A DNA stretch of 64,000 nt from Maniola hyperantus (GCF_902806685.2 NC_048563.1:5570423-5634422), one strand, 5' to 3'. Positions 20,991 to 32,479 are shown, counted from the first letter of the stretch. Numbers and translations are program-made. Notes: generated from the sequence alone by a model not told the origin.

Positions 20991-21195
20991 GTCAAGCGAC
21001 TTGACGTCAAGCACGTTTTTGCTTGAGCGTTTTGACCGTTTACATTGCTTGATGCTTGAGTCAAGCATTTACGTGCTTGACGCGACATTCGGACAGTGTT
21101 CGAATGAAAAAAGTGCCGTTTGCTTGTTCAAGCCGCTTGACGGGCGCATCAAGGAAGACAAATTTACGTGCTTGACCGTGACGAAAGCTCTTTAG
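20991..21195. repeat. GCTTGAC-rich inverted-repeat segment
   Basis: About ten copies of GCTTGA(C/G) or its complement GTCAAGC in 200 bp, with outer words GGTCAAGC...CACG and CGTGCTTGACCG in inverted order. It interrupts an S1 SINE head at the left. Resembles a MITE with imperfect ends; the 64-codon frame inside is not a gene. Confidence 0.55.
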
Positions 21196-21659
21196 AATAG
21201 GGAAATATTAGTCATTTAACATGGCTAATATTCTAAAAAAATCTGTTCAGGCATTTAGAAGTTAAGGTGGTATAAATAAACTTACATACATACATGAACC
21301 CGTACATTTCACTCATTTTTGAGCGTATTGCAAAAGCATGACCTTAACTCATAAAGTCAGGTTTAAACACCTAGTTAAATACCCTCCTTAGAGTTATCGG
21401 GTTATTTTGAACCCCTCAGTTATAAATTACATGTAATTGTCGCCATCGCGTGAAAATATTTTATTTGTAACACGACCCTCGTAGGGTTAGCATAAAAAGG
21501 TACAACGGTTTAATGAAAGGATCAAATTTTATCATGGGTTTTTCTATTTATAACTTTTTAATCATCTTTTAACGAAGTAATTTGATTATGTAGGTAGTTA
21601 CTTTTTTTTAATCGACTTCCAAAAAGGAGGACCTAGCTTTCACTAGCTGATACTCCATG
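21196..21659. other. No gene seen
   Basis: AT-rich, with a short perfect palindrome near 21205-21230 (AATATTAG...CTAATATT). Nothing else recognised. Confidence 0.45.
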
Positions 21660-21895
21660 CTCCCATACCAATATTATAAATACGTGTGTGTGTCTGTCTT
21701 TCTGTCTATCGGTCTGCTAGGTTTTCACGGCCCATCTGTTCAACCGATTTTAGTGAAATTTGATACACGCATAGTTGCATCCCGGGGAAGGACATAGGCT
21801 GCTTTTCATCCCGGAAAATCAAAGAGTTCCCACGGGATTTTAAAACCCTAAAAACCCTAAATCCACGCAAACGAAGTAGTGGCATCATCTAGTAA
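21660..21895 (+). repeat. Q repeat
   Basis: Copy from ATTATAAATACGTGTGTGTG through ATCCCGGGGAAGGACATAGG to CATCATCTAGT. Confidence 0.8.
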
Positions 21896-21924
21896 TAAAT
21901 ATTTTCTAATTATTATTTAACATC

Positions 21925-22220
21925 ATGATCAACCCATCACCGGCCTACTACTGGCCGGTACCCTACCTAATGAGAATGGTATAGGCCATAGTCCACCATG
22001 CTGGCTTAGTGTGGATTGGCAAACTTCACTCACCTTTGAGAACATTAAGGGAAACTCTCAGGCATGCAGGTTTGCTCACGATATTTTTCTTCATCGTTAA
22101 AGTGAAGTGATATTTCATTTCTTAAAATACAAGTAACTCCAAAAACTTGGAGGTGCAGGATATGGATAGGATACCCAGGATAGAACCTAAACCTCCCGAA
22201 GGGGAAGCCGACGTGTTAAC
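21925..22220 (-). mobile_element. S1 SINE, minus orientation
   Basis: From ATCATGATCAACCCATC through GAGAACATTAAGGG and TTGGAGGTGCAGGATA to a decayed tRNA head at about 22215. Confidence 0.82.
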
Positions 22221-22835
22221 CACCATTAATGGTAAATTAAAACTACCTGACGATTCAAAAGCACTTGTAAAAAGTTTACTTGAATAAAACATTATCTATT
22301 CTATTCTATACCAAGCCACTACCGCTCTTGTACAACTATACATAAAACAGACCATGTTTTATTTAATTTTTAAGCCATAAAAATAAAACTGTACAAAACT
22401 GTTTCATAAACTTTTTTAAACTGCACAAAAGTTTCAAATAACTTTCCGAAAATAAAATGTTTTTTTTTTGTTGACTCTACAACAAAATCTAGCTTAGTTC
22501 GTCGGCCTAATCAGTCACAAGCCATAACTAGGTCGTGAAGTTTTTAGTTGAATTTAAATAAGTGGCGTGGATTGTAACTCGTTTAAAGTTTTTTTTTAAA
22601 TTTTACCTTCTGACCAATTTTTTTCTACCTTGAAATTTTGAGGTTTTTTTGACCTTGGACTTTGAGTTTTTTTTGTACCCTGGACTTGAGTTTAAGAAAC
22701 TGGGTGGTTGCTCTTTTCAAAGCTATGAAGTAGTTTTTCTTTAGACGTAGCTGCAGTCTACGAAGCTACTAGCAATATGCTACGCTACGTAGCCGCGTAG
22801 AACTAAGCTACGGTTTCTTGCAAACTAACTACCAA
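22221..22835. other. No gene seen
   Basis: AT-rich with T-rich protein-less frames, and near 22745-22810 a cluster of inverted CTACG/CGTAG words. No homology recognised. Confidence 0.4.
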
Positions 22836-23575
22836 TCATCATGATCAACCCATCGCCGGCTCACTACAGAGCGAGAAGGGTTTGGCCATAGTCTACCACG
22901 CTGGCCACGTGCGGATTGGTAGACTTCACACACCTTTGAGAACATTATGAACTCTCAGGCATGTAGGTTCCCTCACGATGATTTCCTTTAACGATAAAGC
23001 AAGTGATATTTAAACGCACTGGTGTAAATTCGTGGGCCACTGTCCACCTTCGACAGCGAGAGCTGGAGCGGACTGTATGCGGGTTGTTTAGAATTTAGAA
23101 GGTGTCCACGCAGGTGAAAAGGGGCAAATGAAGGACAAAGGATTCGTGCACTAACCTCGACGGTCTGCCAGCAGGAACAGGCTCAGCACAAGCACTCAGG
23201 GGTATCTCCCACATGCACAGTTCACTTCACGGGACACTTCGGGGTGTATCTTCAGACGAGCAGCGGCACACACGGATTCACCTTCCTTATTGGGTTGTAT
23301 GAACACGAGGACGCGACTCAGTTGTCAACGGGGCGTCTCGCGGAGCACGCAGAACATACTGGCGTCGTGGCGTTGTATTTGACACCACGAACATAGGCAA
23401 AAGTGCACGAAGGGGAAAATGGAGGGTAGGTAGATAAAATAATCATGAACACCTTGTCAAATTATGTTTATCCAAAAGTACCAACAGGTGGCGCCACCAC
23501 GCACATAACTCGAAAAGTTAGAGGTGCGTGCTCGGGATTGAACCCCGACCTCCGATTAGGAGGCGGACGTTACAT
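22836..23575 (-). mobile_element. S1 SINE split by a solo LTR
   Basis: Minus-oriented S1 occupies 22836-23019 and 23500-23575; the break falls inside AAACGCACATAACT of the SINE. Confidence 0.87.
23020..23499. mobile_element. Solo LTR with 5-bp target duplication
   Basis: Begins TGGTGTAAATTCG and ends GGTGGCGCCACCA (inverted TGGTG/CACCA ends, TG..CA). CGCAC at 23015-23019 and 23500-23504 is an exact 5-bp target duplication in the SINE. 480 bp with no open frame: a solo LTR left by recombination. The superfamily cannot be named without internal sequence. Confidence 0.85.
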
Positions 23576-23749
23576 TATTTTCTGCCACGTACTCTACACA
23601 GTAGGTATATACTACATAGAGGTAGTCGCTCTATACATAATATCAAAATTCTCTAAATTAATTTAAGGGCCCGTCGTGCGTTATTTTAAGGTTACAAATC
23701 AAATGTGAGGGACCCGTAATCCAATAATGTTAGGGTGCGTTTATATGGT

Positions 23750-24105
23750 GCCTTTTTTTTTTTTTTTTTTTTACACTTTACTGCACACAACACAAAGTAA
23801 ACATTGAAAAAACACAATACAGGATCTTATTCTAATAGATGTAGCATGCAAAGGCGGCCTTATCGCTAAAGCGATCTCTTCCAGGCAACCTTTGACGAAA
23901 GGAATCACGAAAGCACGGGTTGGTGCGGCAGCCGAAAATGGCCCTAGTTATTATTATAAATTAGACTACATACACAGTACATTCAAATAATACACAAATA
24001 AATATAATTATATATACCCATATACATATCTCTATAATATACTACATAATTCTGTTTACATAGATAAATAATAGTTCTTCAAACGATTTTTGAAGGTGCC
24101 TTTAT
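23750..24105 (-). mobile_element. LINE 3' end (minus orientation) with poly(A)
   Basis: Poly(T) at 23753-23773 is the tail of a minus-strand LINE. The adjacent sequence (GGCGGCCTTATCGCTAAAGC, GATCTCTTCCAGGCAACC) is the 3' part common to lepidopteran CR1/Jockey-like LINEs. No coding part beyond this. Confidence 0.7.
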
Positions 24106-24109
24106 TTGT

Positions 24110-24690
24110 GACTAGCTGATACACGCTACTGCGTCCACGTGGATTTAGGTTTTTAAAAACCCCGCGGGAACTCTTTGATTTGCTGGGTCAAAAAGTACCT
24201 AACCTAGTCTGTATACGGGATGCGAGCTATCTCTGTACCAAATTTCGTCAAAATCGATTAAATCGGTTGTTAGGGTTCCGTAACTCAAAAGGAAAAACGG
24301 AACCCTTATAGGATCACTTTGTTGTCTGTCTATCTGTCAGTCTGTCAAGAAACCTACAGGGTACTTCCCGTTGACCTAGAATCATGAAATTTGGCAGGTA
24401 GGTAGGTCTTATAGCAGACATTAGGGGAAAAATCTGAAAACCGTGAATTTGTGGTTACATCATACAAAAAAAATGTGGTCATTAACTAAAAATTAGTATT
24501 TCCAATTTTCGAAGTGAGATAACTAGGTGTATCAAGTGGGGTATCATATGAAAGATCTTCACCTGTACATTCTAAAACAGATTTTTATTTATTTTTATGC
24601 ATCATAGTTTTTGAATCATCGTGCAAAATTTCGAAAAAATACGACTGTTGTACGGAACCCTCGTTGCGCGAGCCTGACTCGCACTTGGCC
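24110..24690. repeat. Q fragment and complete C repeat
   Basis: Reverse Q fragment at 24110-24262, then C from TTAGGGTTCCGTAACTC at 24267 to GACTCGCACTTGGCCGGG at about 24693. Confidence 0.8.
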
Positions 24691-24693
24691 GGG

Positions 24694-25021
24694 TTTTTTT
24701 TCATTTTGGTACTTAGCCCTAAAAAGATCCAGCCCCCATGGCCCCACTTCAGCTGCTTGTATTACGTTGCGCCATATAACCCCACGGTAGAAAAATATAA
24801 ATCCAATAATCTTATTACTCCCACGCCCCCATGTGAACACACCCTAATTTTATACAATTTCGCTCAGTATGGGAGAGGATTTGTGTGGAAATGACATGGG
24901 GTGGTCTAATAGAATCGGGTTTAAGGTTTTTGATTTTTACTATCAAAGGGGAAAGCTTTTTAAACCATAACTAGGTTTGACATGTGATTTCGTGTGATGT
25001 CGCCAAGGAGTAGGTATTATT
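24694..25021. other. No gene seen
   Basis: Spacer without recognisable family or coding signal. Confidence 0.4.
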
Positions 25022-25330
25022 AATTCATATTAATTCAACATTTTAGGAATTCAACATTTTAGGAATTCAACATTTTGGGCCTGAAGGTTTTGCCGTTCGA
25101 TTCCGGGTACGCGTACCTCTAACTTTTCGGAGTTAATTTGCGTCTTAAGCAATTAAATATCACTATTTATAACGGTGAAGGAAAACATTGTAAGAAAACC
25201 TGCATGTCTGAAAGTTCTCCATAATGTTTTCAAATGTGTGTTAAGTATGCTGATCTACACTTGACCAGAGTGGTGGACTATGTCTTAAGCCCTTATCACT
25301 GTTACGTGTTATCAGCTAGTTCAATATAAA
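25022..25330 (+). repeat. Short tandem repeat followed by an S1 SINE
   Basis: Three 16-17-bp units with core AATTCAACATTTTAGG lie at about 25032-25078. They lead into a plus-oriented S1 lacking its A box, with B box GTTCGATTCC and body to GTGGTGGACTATG. Confidence 0.7.
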
Positions 25331-25861
25331 TATCTACTTAATAGAGATTTGTTTATTTTCAGGTCAGGTTTCAGGTTTGCAGTGGCGTAGATTAAACTGA
25401 ACAGGTATTTATGAAAACATTTTGTAGTAAGTAATTTAACTTGAAACTTTACATCGAATAAAAAAATATTTTAGGGTTCAGTACCTCAAAAGGCAAAACG
25501 GAACCCTTATAGGATCACTTTGTTGTCTGTCTGTCAATACCCGTCAAGAGAATCAAAATCTATACCTAGGTTCAGTACATCGGCCTTTAGAATGACATTT
25601 CGGCTTTGAAGAGTGGTGTAATCCACGCGGAAGTCGCGAGCATAGGTCAGTCTCGTTCTAAAAGTCGACGTGATTGAAGGACAACCCAACAAACAAACAC
25701 ACTTTCGCATTTATAATATGGGTAGTGATTCGAATGAAAAACCAGGCAGACAAAAACATGGCGTCGGACGATGGACACCGTCATACTTACGGATTGAGTG
25801 TAAAATTTGTACTATAGGCAATGGGAAAAATAATATACTAAGTGTCATGTAAATAAATAAA
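25331..25861. other. Repeat scraps, no gene
   Basis: C fragment at 25470-25545 and reverse Q fragments at 25620-25725; the rest is unassigned. Confidence 0.45.
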
Positions 25862-26603
25862 ATAAATAAAAAATCTTTTTTATTCGAATAAGATGAGATG
25901 GTTACTAACATAATATTGTGGGCCTTGATGTCTGAGGAAATGAAGATTATTTATTATTTATTTATTATAAACTTTTACAAGTACTTTCGAATAGTCGGAT
26001 GCATCTACCACTGGTTCGGAATACCTTTCCTACCGAGAAGAACCAGCAAGAAACTCGGCGGTTGCTCTTTTCAAATATTTGATATAGGTACAAGATTATG
26101 CCATGTATAAAATAGTATTTGCAGTCTTGTGCGTTGCTAGAACGAGCTGCAGGTTAAATCCACGCTCTTTTATCATTTAGATAATCTTCAATTGTGTAAT
26201 ATGCTTTTTTCAGGAGCATATTTTTAAAAGATTTTTTAAACTTGTGCAAAGGTAAGTCCAAAATAGTTTGCGGGATTTTATTATAAAAGGTAATACCCAT
26301 ACCCACAAATGGCTTTTGGACTTTCCTGAGGCGGAAGGTAAGAGCTGCATTGCTGTCTTTGTTTCTAGTTAGCCTATTGTGTAGATCACTAATTTTCTTG
26401 TAACTAAGAATATTTTGTCTTACAAAAATTATGTTATTATAAATATATTGAGAGGCTACAGTAAGGATATCTATTTCCTTAAATTTCTCTCGAAGGGAAT
26501 CGCGTGGTCTTAAGTTATAAATTGCGCGTATTGCCCTTTTTTGTAATACAAAAATTCTCCCAATATCTGCCGCTTTACCCCATATTAAGATTCCATAAGA
26601 CAT
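25862..26603 (-). pseudogene. LINE C-terminal ORF fragment, minus strand
   Basis: A 149-codon minus-strand frame (26603-26154) reads SYGILIWGKAADIGRIFVLQ, KRAIRAIYNLRPRDSLREKF and ends ILDLPLHKFKKSFKNMLL, the post-RT end of a lepidopteran LINE. The 3' UTR and A-rich tail run to 25862. A second, interrupted copy is at 30395-32420. Confidence 0.85.
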
Positions 26604-27165
26604 AATACTATGTTAGTCTCGTTCTAAAAGTCGACGTGATTGAAGGACAACCCAACAAACAAACACACTGTCGCATTTATAATATGGATAGTGATTTGAA
26701 TAGGGAACCCTAAAACAGTGAATTCAGGAACGAAACAGGTGTTTGGGATGTAAATTCAAATCCAAAACTTGAGATTTACGACTCGCGAGATGCGATACCA
26801 CTGATTTATGTGACACTAGCGCCGCGCCCCGTCTGCGCTTATCTTTTGTACGCCTCTGTGATAAGATGTCGATTCCACTGCCAGAAGTTTACGCTTCAGA
26901 GTTTTGTGTTCGCGGTAATCTACGCGATAGCTTTCTTTTGTACAGCACTTTGTGTGTGCAAGAAGTTTACCGCTAACTTTAATGCTTATCGAACCGCTGG
27001 TAGATATTATCTACCACCGGTAATTGCCCTGCCCATTGCCACTGCAGCTTCGCAACCCGTTGAGCTATGTCGGTTACTCTAGTTCTCCTACGGATCTCCT
27101 CATTTCTGATTTGATCACGTAGAGAAACTCCAAGAATAGCTCTCTCCATCGCCCGCTTAGATTTA
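26604..27165. other. Q scrap, unassigned segment and L remnant
   Basis: Q fragment at 26620-26695. The 26700-27020 segment is not recognised; its 90-codon plus frame has no family signature. 27025-27165 is a minus-strand L remnant (complement of CGTGATCAAATCAGAAATGA). Confidence 0.5.
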
Positions 27166-27302
27166 CTTAATTCTGCTTAAAAAACTTTACTTCCAGACTT
27201 TAGGTCAATATGTTGAAACAACAAAAGATATTCGGGCACAATGAAGCAAACAAAAAATTCAACGTCCACTCGGGGCTCTAAGTTTCCGGTAGAGAATGAC
27301 AG

Positions 27303-27445
27303 CAGTGGCGTGCAGCTCATAGAAGCATAAACACACTGCTTACCCTCATTGTAATAAATCAATGCTTATTTTTCATTATAACCTGCCGTAAAATGAGTTC
27401 ATACCTAAATGCATACCCTGGCTTGAACTCCTGTGCACGCCACTG
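27303..27445. mobile_element. hAT-type MITE, second copy
   Basis: Same ends (CAGTGGCGTGCA / TGCACGCCACTG) and internal sequence as 3593-3738, with more divergence. The flanking 8-mers no longer match. Confidence 0.8.
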
Positions 27446-27454
27446 CCGGTACCT

Positions 27455-28175
27455 CTAAAGATTTCATTATCAATGCGAAAGTGTGTCTGTCTGTCTGCTA
27501 GCTTTTCACGGCCCAATAGCGTAGCGGGGCACTTCCCTTCAGGTGTGATTGTGGTCAAGCGTATACCTATAATGAATAAAAAAAAAAAAAAATTAAAACC
27601 CTATTTGAGGAAGAAATTCTTTGTAAATAAGTAGGTAAGTACTGTTCCTTTATGTGTAGGTAAATAGGGGTTGGCCGGTAGAATTTCTATAATTTATGTG
27701 TTTTAAAAATAAACTCATATTAAATAATTGTGCTCTGTTAAAAATTTAATATAAAAACCGGCCAAGTGCGACTCAGGCTCGCGCAATGAGGGTTCCGTAC
27801 TACAGTCGTATTTTTTCGACTTTTGCACGATAATTCAAAAACTATGATGCATAAAAATAAATAAAAATCTGTTTTAGAATGTACAGGTGAAGACCTTTCA
27901 TATGATACCCCACTTGATATAGTCACTCACTTCGAAAGTTGAAAATACTAATTATTAGTTCATGACCACAATTTAATTTTTTTTGTGTGATCTAACCCTA
28001 AATTCACGGTTTTCAGATTTTTCCCCAAATGTCAGCTATAAGATCTACCTACCTGCCAAATTTCATGATTCTAGGTCAACGGGAAGTACCCTGTAGGTTT
28101 CTTGACAGACAGACAGACAACAAAGTGATCCTATAAGGGTTCCGTTTTTCCTTTTGTAGTACGGAACCCTAAAAA
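27455..28175. repeat. Q head fragment and complete C repeat
   Basis: Q head at 27460-27515, an S2-like tail ending in poly(A) at 27580-27592, then C from ACCGGCCAAGTGCGACTC (27756) to GTACGGAACCCTAA (28174). Confidence 0.8.
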
Positions 28176-28675
28176 CTGGAGTAGTAGAAAATTTCTATTA
28201 AGTACCTAGTGCCTACTCGCTCATTACCATCGAGCTACTCGTAGCTCATTGAAAAGTTAATTTTAGCCAACAGGCTACAGTGTATAATTTTAAATCAATT
28301 TTCAATGAAATTGTCGACTTGCACTCGGTGGCGGTTGAGTTAGCGTGTTAGTGTTATTTGCTTTTATTTTATGTTTCCAAAGTATAGCAGAATTATACCT
28401 ACTCATTTATTTTTTGGATTTAGTTTTTTAAAACTGGAAACTGGGAACTCTTTGATTTTCGGGATAGAAAGTAAAAGTAGTCAAAAATATGTCACTCTCC
28501 AGGTCTTTAACTAGTATAATTATATCCACGCAAAAATCAACTCTATCCGTTGCTCCATCAGTTGCTCCGATGCTCCATCAGTTGCTCCGATGCTCCATCA
28601 GTTGCTCCGTTGCGGCGTGATTGAAGGACAAGCTAACAAACAAACACGGTTTCGCATTTATTTGTATATATAAAA
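28176..28675. other. Unassigned spacer with an 18-bp tandem repeat
   Basis: No gene in 28176-28430. A Q fragment follows, then at about 28550-28613 three to four units of GATGCTCCATCAGTTGCTCC-type sequence (period 19-20 bp), which arose inside the Q word GTTGCTCC. Confidence 0.55.
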
Positions 28676-29275
28676 TTGAAAGTCCTGACTGACTGACTTA
28701 TATATCAACGCACAGCCTAAAGGTTCGTACGCACCTGAGCGGCGCGGCGCGGCGCTTCAGCGAGCTGCACGTCGCGGCACAGAGCTTCAAAATATCATTT
28801 CTATCGTTTTGTATGGCGCATATCGCACTAGAGCGGCGCTGCACAGCGCTTCACCGCGCGTTGCCGCGCGGCACGGCTGGAGAGAATATTTTGAAGCGCA
28901 GCGAAGCGACGCGCAGTGCAGTGACGCTAGTGCGACATACCCAGCGGCGCGGCGCGGCGCTTCGCGCTCGTACGCGAACGGGTATAAAAGTGACGCGCAA
29001 GTGACGCGAGGTGCCGCGTACTGAAGTTGTAGTGCGGTAGGCACCGTCGAGCGGCCTGAGGTGACGCGTTCTGCAGTCGGACTGAAGCGCCGCGCCGCGC
29101 CGCTCAGGTGCGTACGAACCTTTAACCGCTGGTCTTAGAGACATGCAATTTGGAGGGTGCGTTCTTTGTAAAGAGTAGGTATCCACTAAGAAAAGATTTT
29201 TCGAAATTCCACGCCTAAGTGGGTAAAATGGGATTTTGAAATGTATGTAGTCCAGGCGGACGAAGTTACTTTCAC
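28676..29275 (+). repeat. R-type variant repeat hosting the TIR element
   Basis: TGACTGACTGACTTATATAT and CAACGCACAGCCTAA on the left and CCGCTGGTCTTAGAGACATG on the right are one repeat in reverse R orientation, interrupted at 28721-29121. Confidence 0.7.
28721..29121. mobile_element. GC-rich TIR DNA element inserted in an R-type repeat
   Basis: Ends AGGTTCGTACGCACCTGAGC and the exact reverse complement at 29102-29120; the inverted repeat continues through GGCGCGGCGCGGCGCTTCA for about 38 bp. It splits the repeat word GCCTAA(A)CCGCTGG, with TAA on each side, which would suit a 3-bp TWA duplication. About 401 bp, extremely CpG-rich compared with its surroundings. The several open frames in it are by-products of GC content. 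Confidence 0.82.
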
Positions 29276-29579
29276 GTATAATGTTTTGGCAAGGTAGGTA
29301 ACTTGGTTGACAAATGATAATTTTAAATACAACTCATATCTAAATCAACCTAAATGAATTATACACCTAGGCTCATTTTAATAACACCCTGTTAATTATA
29401 GCTCACATAAAAGTCAGTCACGAACGTTATGATTTAAGCGCGCTTAGAGTCAACAGCTAATTAAATATGCTAACTAGCTTAGCTGTAATTAACGTGATTT
29501 TTATTAATTATGTACTTGCAAAATTTAATTTCCTTCTGCGTGCAAAGCTTAATTTCATTTCTTGGTTAATTAAATATGC
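29276..29579. other. No gene seen
   Basis: AT-rich spacer without recognisable feature. Confidence 0.4.
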
Positions 29580-30205
29580 ACTAGCTTATGCTCAGGACTT
29601 CGTCCGCGTCGACTACATAACTTTCAAACCCCTATTTCACCCCCTTAGGGGTTAAATTTTTAGAAATCCTTTCTTAGCGGATGCCTACGTCATATTAGCT
29701 ATCTGCATGCCAAACAGCCCGATCCAAAGATTCAAAGATTCAAAGATTCTTTATTTGCGGAAACATTTTACAATGAGATGTTATTACATAAAATTGTCCA
29801 GTAGAAATGTTTCGCCTTAAATATTAGGCATGCAAAACAATTAGTTAACCTAGTAAAACAATAACTATAAGTAATTTGACGCACGTTGTCTTTGTATATG
29901 GTAAAATTCAAAATTTAAAAATGTCTAATTTGAAAAAATTCATTAATGTTATATAATGTCTATTAAAAAATCATGCAATTTATTCTTAAATTTATTTATA
30001 TTATTACATTTCCTTATCTCCCCTGGTATCTTATTATATATCTTTACCGCCATGACACAAACACTTTTGTTAAGGAATGAGGTTTTGTGAGTGGGAAACA
30101 AAAATCTGTCTTTACAGCGTTCTCGTAGCGTTCTCCGTCCAGTAGTTTGAGCTGTGCGTTGATAGATTAGTCAGTCAGTCACCTTTTCCTTTTATATATT
30201 TAAAA
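29580..30205 (+). repeat. R repeat interrupted by a LINE 3' end
   Basis: R body at 29580-29726 and 30131-30205. The insertion 29727-30130 begins with (AAAGATTC)3 and TTTATTTGCGG, the reverse of a LINE tail (minus orientation). Confidence 0.75.
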
Positions 30206-30261
30206 TTACGGATGACAGAGAAAATGTAGTAGAGATCGAAAGGAAGCCAATTTCTAAAAAT

Positions 30262-30400
30262 GCGGAAGAAAGATAGTCTAGTGGTTAAGACGTCGGCCTT
30301 CTATCTAGGAGGTCAGGGGTTCGATTCCGGGCACGCACCTCTAACTTTTCGGGAGTTATGTGCGTTTAAAGCAATTAAATATCACTTGCTTTAATAGTAT
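30262..30400 (+). mobile_element. S1 SINE head
   Basis: A box region ATAGTCTAGTGGTTAAGACG, B box GGTTCGATTCC and body to TCACTTGCTTTAA, then joins LINE sequence. Confidence 0.8.
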
Positions 30401-30680
30401 CATGTCTTATGGAATCCTGATATGGGGTAAAGCGGCAGATATTGGAAAAAAAATTGTTTTACAAAAAAGGGCGATACGTGCAATTTATAATTTAAAACCA
30501 CGCGATTCCCTTAGAGACAAATTTAAGGAAATAGGTAAACTTACAGTAGCCTCTCAATATTATTTACAACATATTCTTAATTACAAAAAAAAATGGTGAT
30601 CTACATAATAGGCTAAATAGAAATCGTAATAAACTTGCGACTCCTACGCTCCGCCTCAGAAATGAAATCATTTGTGGGTA

Positions 30681-32274
30681 TGTGTTGAAATGAGATTCAG
30701 CAATTTTATTAAATCACACACTGTATTACAGGAGAATCTCTGTATTTACAATAATTAATTGTGTCACACTCTGTACTTATACAAATCATTACAATAATCT
30801 CTTAACGGAATAAACAAACTGTCACGTGCGCTCGATCAGACTGACGTCCCACACAGTGTTGCCAACTCGGATTTTGAAAAAGGCGTAGACCACATTAGAA
30901 AAAGACGTAGATTTAGTAAAAATTTCGGATGAAAAGTTCGTAGATCTACGTACTTTTTTTCTGGGTAAAATGAAGAGAGTAAGGTAGTGTTTTGTCATAC
31001 AATTTATTCATTTTCATCAATTTCAGCCTCACGCAAATGAAACTCATACATATTTGTTAAAAAATTCTTGCAAAGGTCACTGTTTTTTTATATTTAATTT
31101 TTGTAAAAAGTAGGCCAGTTAGTGTTTAATTGAAAAGTCTGTTTGTTAAGTTTGTTTTCATTAAGTTGTTAGTCCGTTTGAATTTGAACTTTGAATCGAA
31201 ATGCATAGTATCTCTATGATAGTACGACATAGTGCATACAAGGCTCTTTTGGCACTTGAATGACATTGATAGGGGGGTGTAGTTGTCGAACGACGGCTGC
31301 CAGCAAATAAAATCTCCTCAATTTTACGGAATATATTGAAAATGTCAATGTCGAAAGTCGAGTAAGTTTTATTTAATTTTAACTGAATAAGAAATTGGGA
31401 AAGCCGTCCCTGTTTCCAAATAGAGAAAGAATAATAAAAACCATTTATAGGCCATGGACTAGCTATATTAATTAGTTACCTGGTGCTAAATATAGCTATA
31501 AGATGCAGACACATTTATGCTGTACAATATATTATTAGGATATATTATCATGATGTTATTTAAATGGAATGGCTCTAATATTTAACAAAAACAGTGAATT
31601 TAATTTTTTTTTACTTAGCAACACTGCATTTAAGGTCACACCGTGATACTTCAAAAGATGGCGGCTTTATTTTCGCCACGCGCCAAAAGAGTCTTGTCCA
31701 CTTGTATTTCTGACAGTGACACTAGTGACAATTTCTGCAAAGCGAACGTTCCATTTTACACAGTCACACGTATATTGTTGTAACTGTGTAAAAAGGGAAC
31801 TTTTTTTAATAACCTTTTTCATGAACGAAAAATAAATTCAAATTATGCCCATTCAGCCTCAAAAGGCTAAGTATTCGATCACTTTGTACAATTTGATAAA
31901 AAATACGTAGATTCAGGGCAGTCCCTGAAGTTCGTAGGTTTGCAGGAAAGGCCTAAAGTTAGTAGATCTACGTAAAAAGACGTAGATGTGGCAACGCTGG
32001 TCCCACACGCCAGCGCGCCCCCCTTCGCCCAAGCTCGGCTACCGCCGACAACGGCCGAAGCGCCATCGGTACCGTCGTAGCGACGCGGCGCGTTACAATT
32101 TATACCAAAGTTACCCGCTACCACAGTAGGCAGCGCCGTCCGAATATATTCTGTGAATGTAATGTCAAAGACGTTTTTTGTTTCTCTATATATTAAAAGT
32201 TTTGTTAGAAAGTTTATGAGCAAATTAAAGATTAATACTTTCTCCCCGGTGTTTTCTTGTTATAATAGTAAACA
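30681..32274. mobile_element. LTR-like insertion (about 440 bp) hosting a hAT-type element
   Basis: Starts TGTGTTGAAATGAG and ends ATAGTAAACA (TG..CA). Rejoining the flanks gives the uninterrupted LINE word GTGGGTATGGGTATAACC. Without the 1154-bp nested unit it is about 440 bp, compatible with a solo LTR. A clean target duplication is not visible because the site itself is repetitive (GGGTATGGGTA). Confidence 0.55.
30854..31999. mobile_element. Non-autonomous hAT-type element with 8-bp target duplication
   Basis: Ends CAGTGTTGCCA and TGGCAACGCTG are imperfect terminal inverted repeats of hAT type, and GTCCCACA occurs on both sides (30846-30853 and 32000-32007), an exact 8-bp duplication. Subterminal words GTAGATCTACGT occur near both ends. 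It codes no transposase. A short frame at 31658-31783 starts MAALFSPRAKRVLSTCISDS and could be a captured host exon. Confidence 0.85.
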
Positions 32275-32479
32275 TGGGTATAACCTTTTATAACAAAATT
32301 CCGCAATCTATTTTGAACTTGCCTTTACTCAAGTTTAAAAAATCAATTAAAAGTCTTATGCTCCTGAAAAAAGCATATTACACAATCGAAGATTATGTAA
32401 ATGATAAAAGAGCGTAGATTTGACCTAATTAATTTATTTATTAACTGATAGGTCCGACTGTCCGAATGTCCATAATATA

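Larger units (their letters stand above)
30395..32420 (+). pseudogene. LINE C-terminal ORF split by a nested insertion
   Basis: The parts 30395-30680 (SYGILIWGKAADIGKKIVLQ, RDSLRDKFKEIGKLTVASQY) and 32275-32420 (GITFYNKIPQSILNL-like, YTIEDYVNDKRA) are the two ends of the same LINE protein seen at 26154-26603. They are separated by an LTR-like element. The first part has small frameshifts. Confidence 0.85.

Noticed and set aside
28787..29186. Four overlapping Arg/Ala-rich open frames on both strands
   Set aside because: They lie in the CpG-rich TIR element, where stop codons are rare by composition; no frame shows protein-like conservation.
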